A stretch of DNA of 64,000 bases from Saccharopolyspora gloriosae. Its GTDB lineage: Bacteria > Actinomycetota > Actinomycetes > Mycobacteriales > Pseudonocardiaceae. The notes under the pieces are model-generated. The model saw only the letters and a program-made list of their open reading frames with translations. It searched no databases and was not told where the DNA came from. Positions 52,140 to 61,196 of this stretch are shown in pieces; the first letter of the stretch is position 1, and each line of letters opens with the position of its first letter. Where the stretch lies: the NCBI RefSeq assembly GCF_014203325.1, contig NZ_JACHIV010000001.1:6697501-6761500 (forward strand), written 5' to 3'. Both the position numbers and the translations under genes were made by a program.

Positions 52140-55139
52140 TCAGCCGCACATGTCGGTTCCCGCGTTCACCGTCGAGAGATCGCTCGGCATCTCCGGCTGC
52201 GCCCCGCCGGGCGCCTGGACCGGCCCGGTGAAGCCGGTGCCCAGCTCCAGGCGCAGCTCGTCGCCCGCCGCCGGGTCCTGCTCGGTCGTCGCGCCCGGTA
52301 CCGAGGACGCCAGCAGCCGAGCCGCCGCCGCGTTCGCCGCGCTGTGCCGCACGACCGTCCGCGAACCCTGCTGCGCCAACGTCTCCGAGCCGGAGACCAC
52401 GTACCCGGCCTTGCCGAGCTGATCCGCGGTGCGACCGGCCAGGCCGTCCGCGCCGGAGGCGTTGACGACGCGCACCGGCACGTCGGAGGGCTTCGCCGTG
52501 GCCGCACCGGCGCCGAACGCGGCCGGAGCGGTCGATGCGGGTCCCGCACCGCCCGCGGGCCCCGCGGCGGCCGGTTGCTGCTGCGCCACCGGGCCGTCCT
52601 CGATGATGGCGCGGAAGAGCCCGGCCGCGTCGGCCTGGTCCAGCTCCTCCATCCCCTCGTCGTTGGCGTAACCGGTGGTCGGGACCGTGATGAAGGTGAT
52701 CTTGCCCGCGTCCATGCCCTGCATGGAGCGGCCCAGTTCGAGCAGCTGGTCGGTGCCGACGTTCTCGCCGAACGTGTTCGCCGCGACCGCGTCGACGAAA
52801 CCGCCGAGCTTGTTCGGGTCCATCAGGACCTGCCCCGACATCGCCTTGCGCAGCAACGAGGACAGGAACAGCTGCTGGCGCTGCATCCGCCCGTAGTCCG
52901 AGGTCGGGTCGCCCTCCACGTAGCGGGCGCGCACGTAGTTCAGCGCCTGCGTGCCGGTGAGGGTCTGCGGGCCCGCGTTCGGCAGCACCACGCCGAGCTT
53001 GCGGTCCACGATCGGGATCTCCGAGCAGATGTCCACGCCGTGCATCGCGTCGACCATGGACTTGAAGCCCGTGAAGTCGATGCCGAGGAAATTCGTCACC
53101 GACAGGCCGGAGAGCTGCTGCACGACCTTGGTGGTGCACTTCGGCCCGCCGACCGCGTACGCCTCGTTCAGCTTCGTCGCCGGCCGCGCCGGGACCTGCT
53201 CGCCGGTGTACTCGCCGGTGTCGGGGTTCCAGCGCTCGCAGCTCGGGATGTCGACCTGCAGGTCGCGCGGGAAGGAGACGACGAGCACGCGGCTCCGGTC
53301 CGCCGGGATGTGCGCGATCATCGTCGAGTCGGCGCGCGCGCCGGGCTCGTCGGTGGTGTCGCCGACGCCGTCCGCGGCGGTCGAGCCCGCGCGGGTGTCG
53401 GAACCCAGCAGCAGGAAGTTGCGGTCACCGGACTGCTTCGAGATGTCCTTGATGGACGAGGAGTTCGGGTCGAGCGCCGCGATGTCCTTGAACTTCGCGT
53501 CCACCCACGCCTTCGCGCTCCAGCCGATCCCGGTCGCCACGAAGATCGTCAGCGCGGCGGCCACCGCGAGCGCCTTGAGGATGCGGATGGTGCGGCGCTT
53601 GCGCTGCTCCTTCTTCCAGTCCATCCGGGAGGCGCCCGCCTCGCGGCCCTCGACGAAGTCGAACGGCATGTCGCGGCCCAGCTCGGGTTCCTTGCGCATG
53701 CCGAACAGCCACGAGTACTTCTTGCGCCGCGCGTCCTCCTCCACGGCGATCTGGTCGTGCACCGCGGAGAACCGGGCCAGCGTCGCGTCGATCTGGCGGA
53801 TCTCGTCGCTGTCGCCGCTCGCGTCGTCCTCGTCGGCGTCGGCACCGCTGACCGGTGCGACGACGGCCGTCTCGTCCGCGGCCTTGTCGGGACGCGAGGC
53901 CTTGTCGGGACGGGCCGCCTTGTCGGGGCGTCCGGGCTTGGCCGGGGTGCGGGTGACCTTGGTGCCTTCGTCCGCGGCGGGCTCCGGTTCGGCAGGCACG
54001 GCGGGGACCACCGCGGTCGCCTCGGGGTCCTCGGACGGGGCCGAAGCCGGACGCGCGGGCCCCGGCCGTCCCGGACGGCCGGGCCGGCCCTGGGCCGGGC
54101 GTTCGCCGTCGCCGGCCGGTGCCTCCCGGCGCCTGCGCGGAGCCTCGGGCTCCGCCGCGGGTTCCCCGGAGAGCGCCTGCGTGATGTGGGTGGCCTCGGC
54201 GTCCTGAGCGGCTCCCAGCGCGCCCGCGGCGGCCTGCGGCGGGGACGGGCGGCGGCGCTGCTGCGGCTCCTGCGGAGGACGCGGCTGGCGCCCGGGAGCG
54301 GGCTGCCTGCCGGTCTGCGGATGACCGGGCCGGCCGGGCGGGCGGGACTCGCCCTGGTCCGCCGGCGGCTCGGCGGCCCGGCGGCCACCGGTCCGAGGTT
54401 CTTGCGGCGCGGCGGGTGCCTGCGGCGCGGCCGCCCGGCTCTGCGGCCCGGCGGGGCCTTGCTGCGCGGGTCCCTGCGGCGGCCGAGCCGGCGCCGACCA
54501 CTCCTGCGCCTGCCGATCTTGCGGCGCGGGCGGCTGCGCCGGGCCCTGCGGAGCTGCGGGCGGCTGCTGGGGGCGTTGCGGCGCCTGCCGGTTCGGCGGC
54601 GCGGGCTGCTGGGCGCCGCGCGGCTCGGAGTGCCTGCCCTCGCCCGGAGGGCGGGTCGGGGCGGCGGGCCGGGTGCGCCCGGTCGGGGGGCGGGAGGCCG
54701 ACTCCGGCGGGGTCCAGTCGGATCGGCGTTCGGCGGGCGGGCCGCTGCGGGTGGGGCGTCCGCGCGACGGCGCCTGCGCCGACGCCTGCGGTGCGTGCGA
54801 ACCGGGAGCCTCGGCACCGCCCTGCGGACCTGCCGGGGGTTGCTGCGCCGGGGGCTGCGGCTGCTGCGGGGAGGACTGCGGGGGTTCGGGTCGAGCGCGG
54901 CGCCCGCCGCCGCTCGGGGCTTCGGGTTCGGCGGCTCGGCGGTGCGAGCCGGTGCCCGCGCCGGGCGCCTTGCCGTGCTTGGAGAGCAGGTCGAACACCC
55001 GCGTACCGCCGGTGCCGTCGTCACCTAATGCGCGGCGGCGGCGCCCGGACTGCTGGTCGGGGGCGTTGTCCTCGTCCGGGCCCCCGTCTTGGTGGGGACT
55101 GTGGTGCCCGTGCTGGCCATGCCGGGGGTCCTGCGGCAC
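52140..55139 (-). CDS. LytR-CpsA-Psr (LCP) family glycopolymer transferase with very long N-terminal tail
   Basis: LCP enzymes attach teichoic-acid-like polymers or arabinogalactan to peptidoglycan. The 999-residue protein has about 520 residues of Pro/Gln/Arg/Ala-rich disordered sequence, a membrane helix (ALAVAAALTIFVATGIGWSA) and the LCP domain (NFLLLGSDTRAGS, ARADSTMIAHIPADRSRVLV, VSFPRDLQVDIPSCERWNP). A LytR_C domain (VPVRVVNASGADGLAGRTAD) follows. Catalytic-site Arg and Asp residues are present. The cytoplasmic tail is far longer than usual and has a KPGRPDKAARPDKASRPDKA repeat. GTG 55139 is used. Confidence 0.93.
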   Translation of the reverse strand: MPQDPRHGQHGHHSPHQDGGPDEDNAPDQQSGRRRRALGDDGTGGTRVFDLLSKHGKAPGAGTGSHRRAAEPEAPSGGGRRARPEPPQSSPQQPQPPAQQPPAGPQGGAEAPGSHAPQASAQAPSRGRPTRSGPPAERRSDWTPPESASRPPTGRTRPAAPTRPPGEGRHSEPRGAQQPAPPNRQAPQRPQQPPAAPQGPAQPPAPQDRQAQEWSAPARPPQGPAQQGPAGPQSRAAAPQAPAAPQEPRTGGRRAAEPPADQGESRPPGRPGHPQTGRQPAPGRQPRPPQEPQQRRRPSPPQAAAGALGAAQDAEATHITQALSGEPAAEPEAPRRRREAPAGDGERPAQGRPGRPGRPGPARPASAPSEDPEATAVVPAVPAEPEPAADEGTKVTRTPAKPGRPDKAARPDKASRPDKAADETAVVAPVSGADADEDDASGDSDEIRQIDATLARFSAVHDQIAVEEDARRKKYSWLFGMRKEPELGRDMPFDFVEGREAGASRMDWKKEQRKRRTIRILKALAVAAALTIFVATGIGWSAKAWVDAKFKDIAALDPNSSSIKDISKQSGDRNFLLLGSDTRAGSTAADGVGDTTDEPGARADSTMIAHIPADRSRVLVVSFPRDLQVDIPSCERWNPDTGEYTGEQVPARPATKLNEAYAVGGPKCTTKVVQQLSGLSVTNFLGIDFTGFKSMVDAMHGVDICSEIPIVDRKLGVVLPNAGPQTLTGTQALNYVRARYVEGDPTSDYGRMQRQQLFLSSLLRKAMSGQVLMDPNKLGGFVDAVAANTFGENVGTDQLLELGRSMQGMDAGKITFITVPTTGYANDEGMEELDQADAAGLFRAIIEDGPVAQQQPAAAGPAGGAGPASTAPAAFGAGAATAKPSDVPVRVVNASGADGLAGRTADQLGKAGYVVSGSETLAQQGSRTVVRHSAANAAAARLLASSVPGATTEQDPAAGDELRLELGTGFTGPVQAPGGAQPEMPSDLSTVNAGTDMCG

Positions 55140-55397
55140 CCGTGTTCCCTCCCCACCGTCGAAGTCGATGGTGTCGTCGTTCGGTATGGGCGTCAGCGGT
55201 CGACTCCCCGAAGTCCTATCGCTGAACGCTCCCGAGATAGTACGGCTGATCGCCCGAACTGACGATAGTGGGCGACAATTTCTTCACAATCAGTGCACGA
55301 TTCACTGAGATTGTGCGCCGTATCGGCCAACTGTGTTACGCCACCTGACCGGCGTAGACACCCAATGTAGGTACGACCGGTTCCCAGATGATCGCTC

Positions 55398-56288
55398 TCA
55401 GTAGCCGAGCAATCTGGCCCCGGTCCGGCGCTCCGCGGCGAGCCCGGCGATGTGCACCTCGCTGGCGGAGCGGTAGGCGACCGCGTTGCGCCCGGACTGC
55501 TTCGCCGCGTACAGCAGCGCGTCCGCGCCGATGAGCTGCTGCTCGGCGGTGGCGGCGGGCGAGGTCTGCTGGCCGGTGTCGGGTTCGTGCGCCATCCCGA
55601 TGCTCACGGTGACGCGCAGTCCCGGAGCGAGTTGTGACCAAGGGAACCGTTCGATGCGGATCCGGGCCGCTTCGCACACCGCGACGGCGCGGGCGGCGTC
55701 GATGGTGGGCAGCACGAGCACGAACTCCTCACCGCCGTAGCGGGCGCAGAACGAGCCGGACGGCAGCGCCTCCTGCAGCAGGTCGACGACGCGTTGCAGC
55801 ACGCGGTCGCCGAGCAGGTGCCCGTAGGTGTCGTTGACCTGCTTGAACCAGTCGAGGTCGACGAGCCCGACGGCGAGCCCGCCAGCGCTGTCCACGGCGA
55901 GCAGGTCGGCGAGGCGTTCGTCGAGGTACCGCCGGTTGTAGCTGGCGGTGAGGCTGTCGCGCAGGCTCTGCTCGCGGGCTTCGGCGTGTTCGCGCCGGAG
56001 CCGGTTCACCTCGTGCCGCAGCTGTTCCGGAACGCGCGGGGTGTCCTGGGTGGAGAGCAGGTCCAGCGCGGAGCGCAGGTGGTGGTAGGCCTGCCGCCAC
56101 TGGCCCCGGGAGGCGAGCAGCGCCGCGATCGACTCGTGCAGCTCCACCATGCCGCCCTCGTTGGCGAGCTCGTGGCGCGTGCGTCGGGGCCCGAGGTCCG
56201 GCGGTGGCGCCGGCGCGGGGCACAACGAACGAGCGACGTCCTCGCGCAGAGGTTCGGGTCCGGCGACACCGTCGCGCAATCCGGTCAT
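55398..56288 (-). CDS. GGDEF diguanylate cyclase
   Basis: The 296-residue soluble protein makes c-di-GMP from two GTP. An N-terminal helical part (about 1-120, with AALLASRGQWRQAYHHLRSA) leads to the GGDEF domain, which has DSLTASYNRRYLDERLADLL, GLVDLDWFKQVNDTYGHLLG and the active motif RYGGEEF. No RxxD inhibitory site is present six residues before the motif. ATG 56288 is chosen because GGGAGG lies just upstream and earlier starts add arginine-rich sequence. Confidence 0.93.
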   Translation of the reverse strand: MTGLRDGVAGPEPLREDVARSLCPAPAPPPDLGPRRTRHELANEGGMVELHESIAALLASRGQWRQAYHHLRSALDLLSTQDTPRVPEQLRHEVNRLRREHAEAREQSLRDSLTASYNRRYLDERLADLLAVDSAGGLAVGLVDLDWFKQVNDTYGHLLGDRVLQRVVDLLQEALPSGSFCARYGGEEFVLVLPTIDAARAVAVCEAARIRIERFPWSQLAPGLRVTVSIGMAHEPDTGQQTSPAATAEQQLIGADALLYAAKQSGRNAVAYRSASEVHIAGLAAERRTGARLLGY

Positions 56289-56550
56289 CGCTGTCACCTC
56301 CCGTCCGTGGTGTCGTCGGCTCCGGCGGGTCGCTTGAGGCGCCGGGACGCGCGTACTGCGGAATTCGCTCATCCGGCTTACCTGTCCTTGCTCCGAATTG
56401 GTGAGTGCGTCTCACGTAGCCGGACTGTCTTGGTGTGTACCGGGCCGGGAGATCGGGTGGAAGCGAATCGACGTGTCCCCACCCGCACGGACGAACCGAT
56501 CACGCTGTGTTCCACATCACTGCTGGGCAAAGCGCCGCTCTCCGCTCGTG

Positions 56551-56979
56551 TCATGAGCCGCTGCCGTTGGGGCAGGGCGCGAATCCGTGCACTCGGCCGT
56601 CGAGGAGCACGAGGTGCTGCGATCCGATCTGCCTGCCGGTGATCGTGCCCTCCTGGCGGACCGTTACTTCCACGCCGATCACCCACACTTCGCCGCGCGG
56701 CGGCCCGGTCTCGTCCGGCGCGTAGGCCGGGTCGGGCCGCAGCGTGCTCAGCGCCGGGTCGAGTTCCACGGTGAGCCCGTCGAGTTCGCAGGTCCGGTCC
56801 GCGTAGTCGGGGTGCTGGGTCCGGCCGAAGAAGTCCTGCTGGGCTTGCGGTCCGTGCCGGGCGGTGGCGTTGTTCGCGGCGAAGTACTCGCGGACCTGCT
56901 GCTCCCGCGGAGGTCCGTCGGGCGTGCCGGAGCACCCCGCGAGCGCGCACGCCGCGAGGCACAGGAGTGCGGTCCGCAT
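56551..56979 (-). CDS. Small lipoprotein of unknown function
   Basis: The 142-residue preprotein has a short lipoprotein signal with lipobox ALAGC (Cys16). The mature part contains REQQVREYFAANNATARHGP, two further cysteines (RTCELDG and APCPNGSGS) and a DUF-like beta pattern (GEVWVIGVEVTVRQEGTITG). I do not recognise the family. It starts 7 bases after the dusB stop on the same strand, so it is co-transcribed with dusB. Confidence 0.75.
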   Translation of the reverse strand: MRTALLCLAACALAGCSGTPDGPPREQQVREYFAANNATARHGPQAQQDFFGRTQHPDYADRTCELDGLTVELDPALSTLRPDPAYAPDETGPPRGEVWVIGVEVTVRQEGTITGRQIGSQHLVLLDGRVHGFAPCPNGSGS

Positions 56980-56986
56980 CGTCCGG

Positions 56987-58162
56987 TCAGCCGCCGCTGT
57001 GATCGATCTCGGCGCCCGACGGGACGCACCTGTCCTCGGGGTCGTCGAGCCAGCCTTCCGGCAGCACGACTTTCCCAGCGGAGCCCTGCCGCCCGCGCGG
57101 ACCTTCGGCGTCCTCGGGGAACGGCACGTCCGGGTCGAGCCCAGCCAGCAGGTCGTCGAGTTCGGCGAGGCTGGACACGAGCCCGAACCGCTTCCGCAGG
57201 TCGGATCCGATGGGGAAGCCGCGCAGGTACTGCGCCATGTGCTTGCGCAGGTCCCGCACGCCCTTCTGCTCGCCCATGTGCTCGCTGAGCAGCTCGCCGT
57301 GCCTGCGCAGCACCCGCCGGACCTCGCCGAGGTCCGGTCCGGGCGGGACCTCCCGCCCCGCGAACGCGGCCTGCAGGTCGCGGAACAGCCAGGGCCGCCC
57401 GAGGCAGCCCCGCCCGACGACGACGCCGTCGCAACCGGTCTCGGCCATCATCCGCAGCGCGTCGTCGGCGCTGAAGATGTCGCCGTTGCCCAGCACCGGG
57501 ATGCCGCGAACGGTCTCCTTGAGCCGGGTGATCGTGGACCAGTCGGCGGTGCCGGAGTAGCGCTGCGCGGCGGTGCGCGCGTGCAGCGCCACGGCCGAGG
57601 CACCGGCCTGCTCGGCGATCCGCCCCGCGTCGAGGTAGGTGAGGTGGTCGTCGTCGATGCCGATGCGGAACTTCACGGTCACCGGGACGCCCGCGGGTTC
57701 GGCGGCCCGCACGGCGGCGGTGACGATGTCCTCGAACAGCCGCCGCTTGTACGGCAGCGCGGAGCCCCCGCCCTTGCGGGTGACCTTCGGGACGGGGCAG
57801 CCGAAGTTCATGTCGACGTGATCGGCGAGGTCCTCGTCCACGATCATCCGCACGGCCTGCCCCATGGTCACCGGGTCGACGCCGTAGAGCTGCATCGAAC
57901 GCGGCCGCTCATCGGCGTCGAACGTGATCATCTGCATGGTCTGCGGATGCCGCTCCACCAGCGCCCGGCTCGTGATCATCTCGCAGACGTAGAGCCCCGC
58001 GCCGTACTCCCGGCACAACCTGCGGAACGCCACGTTCGTGATCCCGGCCATCGGAGCGAGCACCACCGGCGGATCCACGGCGTACGGCCCGATCCGCAGC
58101 CCATCCCGAGGCGGGTGTTCAGCGGTCGGCACCATCGAATCGAGCACGGTCACGCGGACCAT
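56987..58162 (-). CDS. dusB: tRNA-dihydrouridine synthase (DusB-like)
   Basis: Dus enzymes reduce uridine in tRNA D-loops with FMN and NADPH. The 391-residue protein has VVLAPMAGITNVAFRRLCRE, the active cysteine in HVDMNFGCPVPKVTRKGGGS, VKFRIGIDDDHLTYLDAGRI, ALHARTAAQRYSG and an FMN phosphate segment DGVVVGRGCLGRPWLFRDL. ATG 58162 (MVRVTVLDSMVP) or ATG 58135 are possible starts. A lipoprotein gene follows after 7 bases; the tRNA-Lys gene lies upstream. Confidence 0.95.
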   Translation of the reverse strand: MVRVTVLDSMVPTAEHPPRDGLRIGPYAVDPPVVLAPMAGITNVAFRRLCREYGAGLYVCEMITSRALVERHPQTMQMITFDADERPRSMQLYGVDPVTMGQAVRMIVDEDLADHVDMNFGCPVPKVTRKGGGSALPYKRRLFEDIVTAAVRAAEPAGVPVTVKFRIGIDDDHLTYLDAGRIAEQAGASAVALHARTAAQRYSGTADWSTITRLKETVRGIPVLGNGDIFSADDALRMMAETGCDGVVVGRGCLGRPWLFRDLQAAFAGREVPPGPDLGEVRRVLRRHGELLSEHMGEQKGVRDLRKHMAQYLRGFPIGSDLRKRFGLVSSLAELDDLLAGLDPDVPFPEDAEGPRGRQGSAGKVVLPEGWLDDPEDRCVPSGAEIDHSGG

Positions 58163-58321
58163 TGTCCCTGACGCCGAAGTCGCCCTCGCATTCCCGGTTC
58201 GCGCCCCGCGCAGTCGATCATCGCGCCCCTCAGCGCGGTGCCGCTGCCCTGCGAACACCGCGCTCACCGACTTCGGCCCACCGTCACACGAGATGACCAC
58301 GCCCTTGTAGGCTGCCCCTGC

Positions 58322-58397
58322 GGGGCGTTAGCTCAACTGGCAGAGCAACGGACTTTTAATCCGTGGGTTCTGGGTTCGATCCCCAGGCGCCCCACCA
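58322..58397 (+). tRNA. tRNA-Lys (anticodon TTT)
   Basis: The cloverleaf is complete: acceptor GGGGCGT pairs with GCGCCCC, the D-arm is GCTC/GAGC, the anticodon arm is ACGGA-CTTTTAA-TCCGT and the T-arm is CTGGG-TTCGATC-CCCAG. A73 and an encoded CCA follow. It is the integration site of the adjacent element; the 3' half presumably forms attL. Confidence 0.97.
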
Positions 58398-58464
58398 TCC
58401 CGCCTGGTCAGAGCGTCGTTCGGTTCTCGGATCAAGATCGCATCCACACAGAACCCACACGAAA

Positions 58465-59619
58465 CTAGTTTGACTCTTTAGCGAAGGCGGCTTCGAGCGC
58501 GGTCGCAGCGTCCCGGCTGACCGTCTTCCGAGCCATGTAGACGTCCTGTGTGAGCGACGGCCGGGAGTGGCCGAGCTGGTCGGCCACGAGCCGTGGCGTC
58601 AACCCCGCTTCGTCCAGGATGGTCGCCGCAGTCTTCCGGAACACGTGCGAAGTCACCCAGGCGAATCCTTCGCTGCCGCGAGCGTTGCGGAGATCGCGAA
58701 GAGTGTTCGACGGGTCGCGGAGTCCGCCGATGCTGTCCGGGAAGATCGGCCCGTCTTTGTCCTCAGCGAGGTAGTAGCGTCGCCGGAGCATGTCGACGGC
58801 CCACGAGGGCAGCGGCAGCGTCCGTTCCCCCGCGCTGGTTTTGGTGGACTTGCGGATGAGCCCCTTCCCCTTCCGCCGGGCCACGGTGAAGTTCACCGCG
58901 ACCGTTCCGGCCGTCAGGTCGAGATCGGGCCAGCACGCGGCCAGCGCCTCACCGATGCGGACGCCGGTGGCGAGCATGAAGCGGGAAAGATCCGGCAGGT
59001 CCTTCCGAGAAGCGACCTCATCCGCTTCGAGCTGCGCCAGCCAAAGCTGACGTTCCTCCAAGGTCAGCGCACGCGGAGTCTTCCGCCGGCCACCCTCGAT
59101 GCGTGTCGTCTCGCGGGTGGGGTTGGCGCCCAAAGCGCCATGCCGGACGGCCAGGCCCAACACGTTGGAGACGATCGTTCGAGCGGTCTTCGCGGTAGCC
59201 GTGCCCGTGTTCTGGCGAAGCGTGACCAAGAAGGCGTCGACGCGCGGCACCGTCACCTCCCGAACGCGGAGTTCCGCGAGCGCGGGAAGCACGTGGCGGT
59301 CAAGGTGACTGCGGTAGACGTCCGCCGTCGTAGGTGAGCGGGTCCCGTGGTCGACGGCGGCCAGGATGGACACGAACCATTGCTCGGCGACGTCCCGGAA
59401 CTTGGTGTTGGGGCTGATCGAGCCACCCTGTGAGGTGGTCCGACTGGTCAGCGCCTGCTTGAGTTCCCGCTCAGCCGCCGCCTTCGTCTTCCCGGAACGC
59501 TCCACAGGACGGGTCACACCGTCGAAGTCCCGGTACTTGGTCATGGCACGCCAGCCCGCACCGGTTTCGTACGTCCGGATCTTTCCGTGAGATCCGATGG
59601 GCAGGGGAGGACGTGGCAT
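58465..59619 (-). CDS. int: Tyrosine site-specific integrase
   Basis: The 384-residue recombinase has an N-terminal arm-binding and core-binding region (FRDVAEQWFVSILAAVDHGT) and the catalytic residues Arg221 (LATGVRIGEAL), His325 and Arg328 (TSHVFRKTA), His351 (QLGHSRPSLTQDVY) and Tyr361. It drives integration at the neighbouring tRNA-Lys. The ATG overlaps the xis stop by one base (TGATG), so it is coupled to xis. The stop lies 68 bases from the tRNA end. Confidence 0.95.
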   Translation of the reverse strand: MPRPPLPIGSHGKIRTYETGAGWRAMTKYRDFDGVTRPVERSGKTKAAAERELKQALTSRTTSQGGSISPNTKFRDVAEQWFVSILAAVDHGTRSPTTADVYRSHLDRHVLPALAELRVREVTVPRVDAFLVTLRQNTGTATAKTARTIVSNVLGLAVRHGALGANPTRETTRIEGGRRKTPRALTLEERQLWLAQLEADEVASRKDLPDLSRFMLATGVRIGEALAACWPDLDLTAGTVAVNFTVARRKGKGLIRKSTKTSAGERTLPLPSWAVDMLRRRYYLAEDKDGPIFPDSIGGLRDPSNTLRDLRNARGSEGFAWVTSHVFRKTAATILDEAGLTPRLVADQLGHSRPSLTQDVYMARKTVSRDAATALEAAFAKESN

Positions 59620-59798
59620 CAGATCACCCCCTCTGGCTGTGCGTCGAACCAGGCTTCGACGTCTTCGGGCCTGTAGCGGACGTGCTTGCCGACCCGCTTG
59701 CCGGTGGGGCCTGTGCCTCGGGTGCGCCATTGGTAGACGGTGCCGACCGGGACGCCGAAGTAGTCGGCGACGTCCTGCGGTCCCCAGAGCTTCTGCAT
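59619..59798 (-). CDS. xis: Excisionase (MerR-like HTH)
   Basis: The 59-residue protein starts MQKLWGPQDVADYFGVPVGT and continues VYQWRTRGTGPTGKRVGKHV, then RYRPEDVEAWFDAQ. This is the winged helix of the HTH_17/excisionase family. It would bend the att sites to favour excision. The gene lies between repSA and int and overlaps the int start by one base, the usual pSAM2 layout. Confidence 0.92.
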   Translation of the reverse strand: MQKLWGPQDVADYFGVPVGTVYQWRTRGTGPTGKRVGKHVRYRPEDVEAWFDAQPEGVI

Positions 59799-59804
59799 GG
59801 CTGT

Positions 59805-61085
59805 TCAGTCCTTTCGTTCGGTGGTGTGGTGGTGTTTGCGGGTGTCGCGTCGTCGTTGGGCGATGCCTTCGGCGATGTCGCGTTCCTCTGGGGTGCGGTG
59901 TCCGACTGAGGTCATGTCCCAGTGGTTGACCACGGTCACGGTGTCTTCGGTGACGCCGAGTTCGTCCAGCGCGGCTTCAAGCCGGAAGCGTTGGCGATCG
60001 CCGCGGATCTGCTTGAACGTCGTGGAGAACGCCTTGGACTTGCTGAGGAAGTGGCCGCGGAAGGCGAGCATGTGGCACCAGCGCCGCAGGTTGAGGTGAT
60101 CCAGCTCCGGGCGGTCGCCGAGTGCCCAGGCGGTGCGCATGAGCTGCTTGTAGTGCTCGTTGATCCGCAACTGTTCGATGTGCGCGTCGGAGCGGATCGG
60201 CCGGTCGGCCGCCTCGGACTTCCCGGTGCCCTTGGTGGCGTACTTGGCGACGTAGGAGGAGAGGCGGTCGTCGGTGATCTCGCCGTCGCCGTCTTCGAAG
60301 TCCGGGGCGTTGGCGGGTTTGATCGTGCGGACGTCGATCTGCCTGCCCCACGCAAGTTCACGCACCTGACCGTCGATCTCCGGTGTCGTGATCTGAACCT
60401 GCGCGTGCGCCGAATGAATGGCATCGGCCAGCAGATCCGGAGTCGCCCAAGCTGGTGCCTGGTCCGAGGCGCCGCCGGGTCCGTCGAGGCGGATCACGGC
60501 GTGGAAGTGGATGGCGCCGCGTCGCTGGTATTCGGCGACTTTGGCGTAGGAGAGCCGGGCGTGGTCGGCGAAGTCCCGGACCCGGATTCCGGCCGCCTTC
60601 GCGAGGTGGCGGCGTAGTGCGATGACGAACCGGTGCCAGAGCTGCCCGGCGTGCGCGTTGAACAGGACATGCCCCGTGTAGTCGTACCGAGTCGGAAACC
60701 TCGGCTGCCCGTCATCGCGGACCGGCCCGAACGACGGAGCGGTCAAGGTGAGGAACACCCGAGGCCGCTCGGTGACGTGCTCGGGGACGCCTTTGGTTCC
60801 GCCGGACAGGCCCGCGCGGAGGAGGTGGAAGGCGTCGGCGGCGTACCGGTCGGAGCAGGCGGCACAGACGCTCTCGCGGCGGTTCCCGCACGGCACCATC
60901 ACGTGCCCGCCTTTGTGGGCGAGGACCTGGCTGGTGTTGTTGTCGGTGACGGTCCAGGCGCCGGTCATGCGGACGGGGTGGGTGCATCCGCCGGTGGCTT
61001 CGACCTGCTCACGCCAGCGGCCGTAATCGGTGGACTGGAGTCGTCGTTGGTAGCGGTCCACGACCGCCCGGTCAGTACGCACCAT
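59805..61085 (-). CDS. repSA: RepSA-type rolling-circle replication initiator
   Basis: The 426-residue protein matches the pSAM2 RepSA family. It has a cysteine cluster (Cys66, Cys74, Cys77), the RVFLTLTAPSFGPVR motif, the HUH-like metal motif GAIHFHAVIRLDG (191-203) and a candidate catalytic tyrosine region SSYVAKYATKGTGK (about 277-290). It nicks the element's origin so that it replicates after excision. It ends 6 bases before xis. Confidence 0.93.
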   Translation of the reverse strand: MVRTDRAVVDRYQRRLQSTDYGRWREQVEATGGCTHPVRMTGAWTVTDNNTSQVLAHKGGHVMVPCGNRRESVCAACSDRYAADAFHLLRAGLSGGTKGVPEHVTERPRVFLTLTAPSFGPVRDDGQPRFPTRYDYTGHVLFNAHAGQLWHRFVIALRRHLAKAAGIRVRDFADHARLSYAKVAEYQRRGAIHFHAVIRLDGPGGASDQAPAWATPDLLADAIHSAHAQVQITTPEIDGQVRELAWGRQIDVRTIKPANAPDFEDGDGEITDDRLSSYVAKYATKGTGKSEAADRPIRSDAHIEQLRINEHYKQLMRTAWALGDRPELDHLNLRRWCHMLAFRGHFLSKSKAFSTTFKQIRGDRQRFRLEAALDELGVTEDTVTVVNHWDMTSVGHRTPEERDIAEGIAQRRRDTRKHHHTTERKD

Positions 61086-61110
61086 CAGGTGAGTCCCTTT
61101 CGAACATGAC

Positions 61111-61157
61111 GAAGGCGGAGCACCACCGGTGTCGTTCGGTGGCAGTGCTCCGCCTTC
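61111..61157. terminator. Nested hairpin between the spread gene and repSA
   Basis: A 12-bp outer stem (61111-61122 with 61146-61157) encloses a 6-bp inner stem (61123-61128 with 61137-61142). It lies after the spread gene stop and before repSA, so it is a terminator or attenuator controlling read-through into replication genes. Confidence 0.65.
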
Positions 61158-61196
61158 GGGGGGTTGTGCTTATTCAGTTGTGCCAACGGTTTCCGG

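Noticed and set aside
54300-55000. Apparent tandem DNA repeats in the LCP gene 5' half
   Set aside because: The repetition follows from Pro/Gln/Ala codon usage in a disordered tail; units are irregular and it is neither a CRISPR nor a satellite array.
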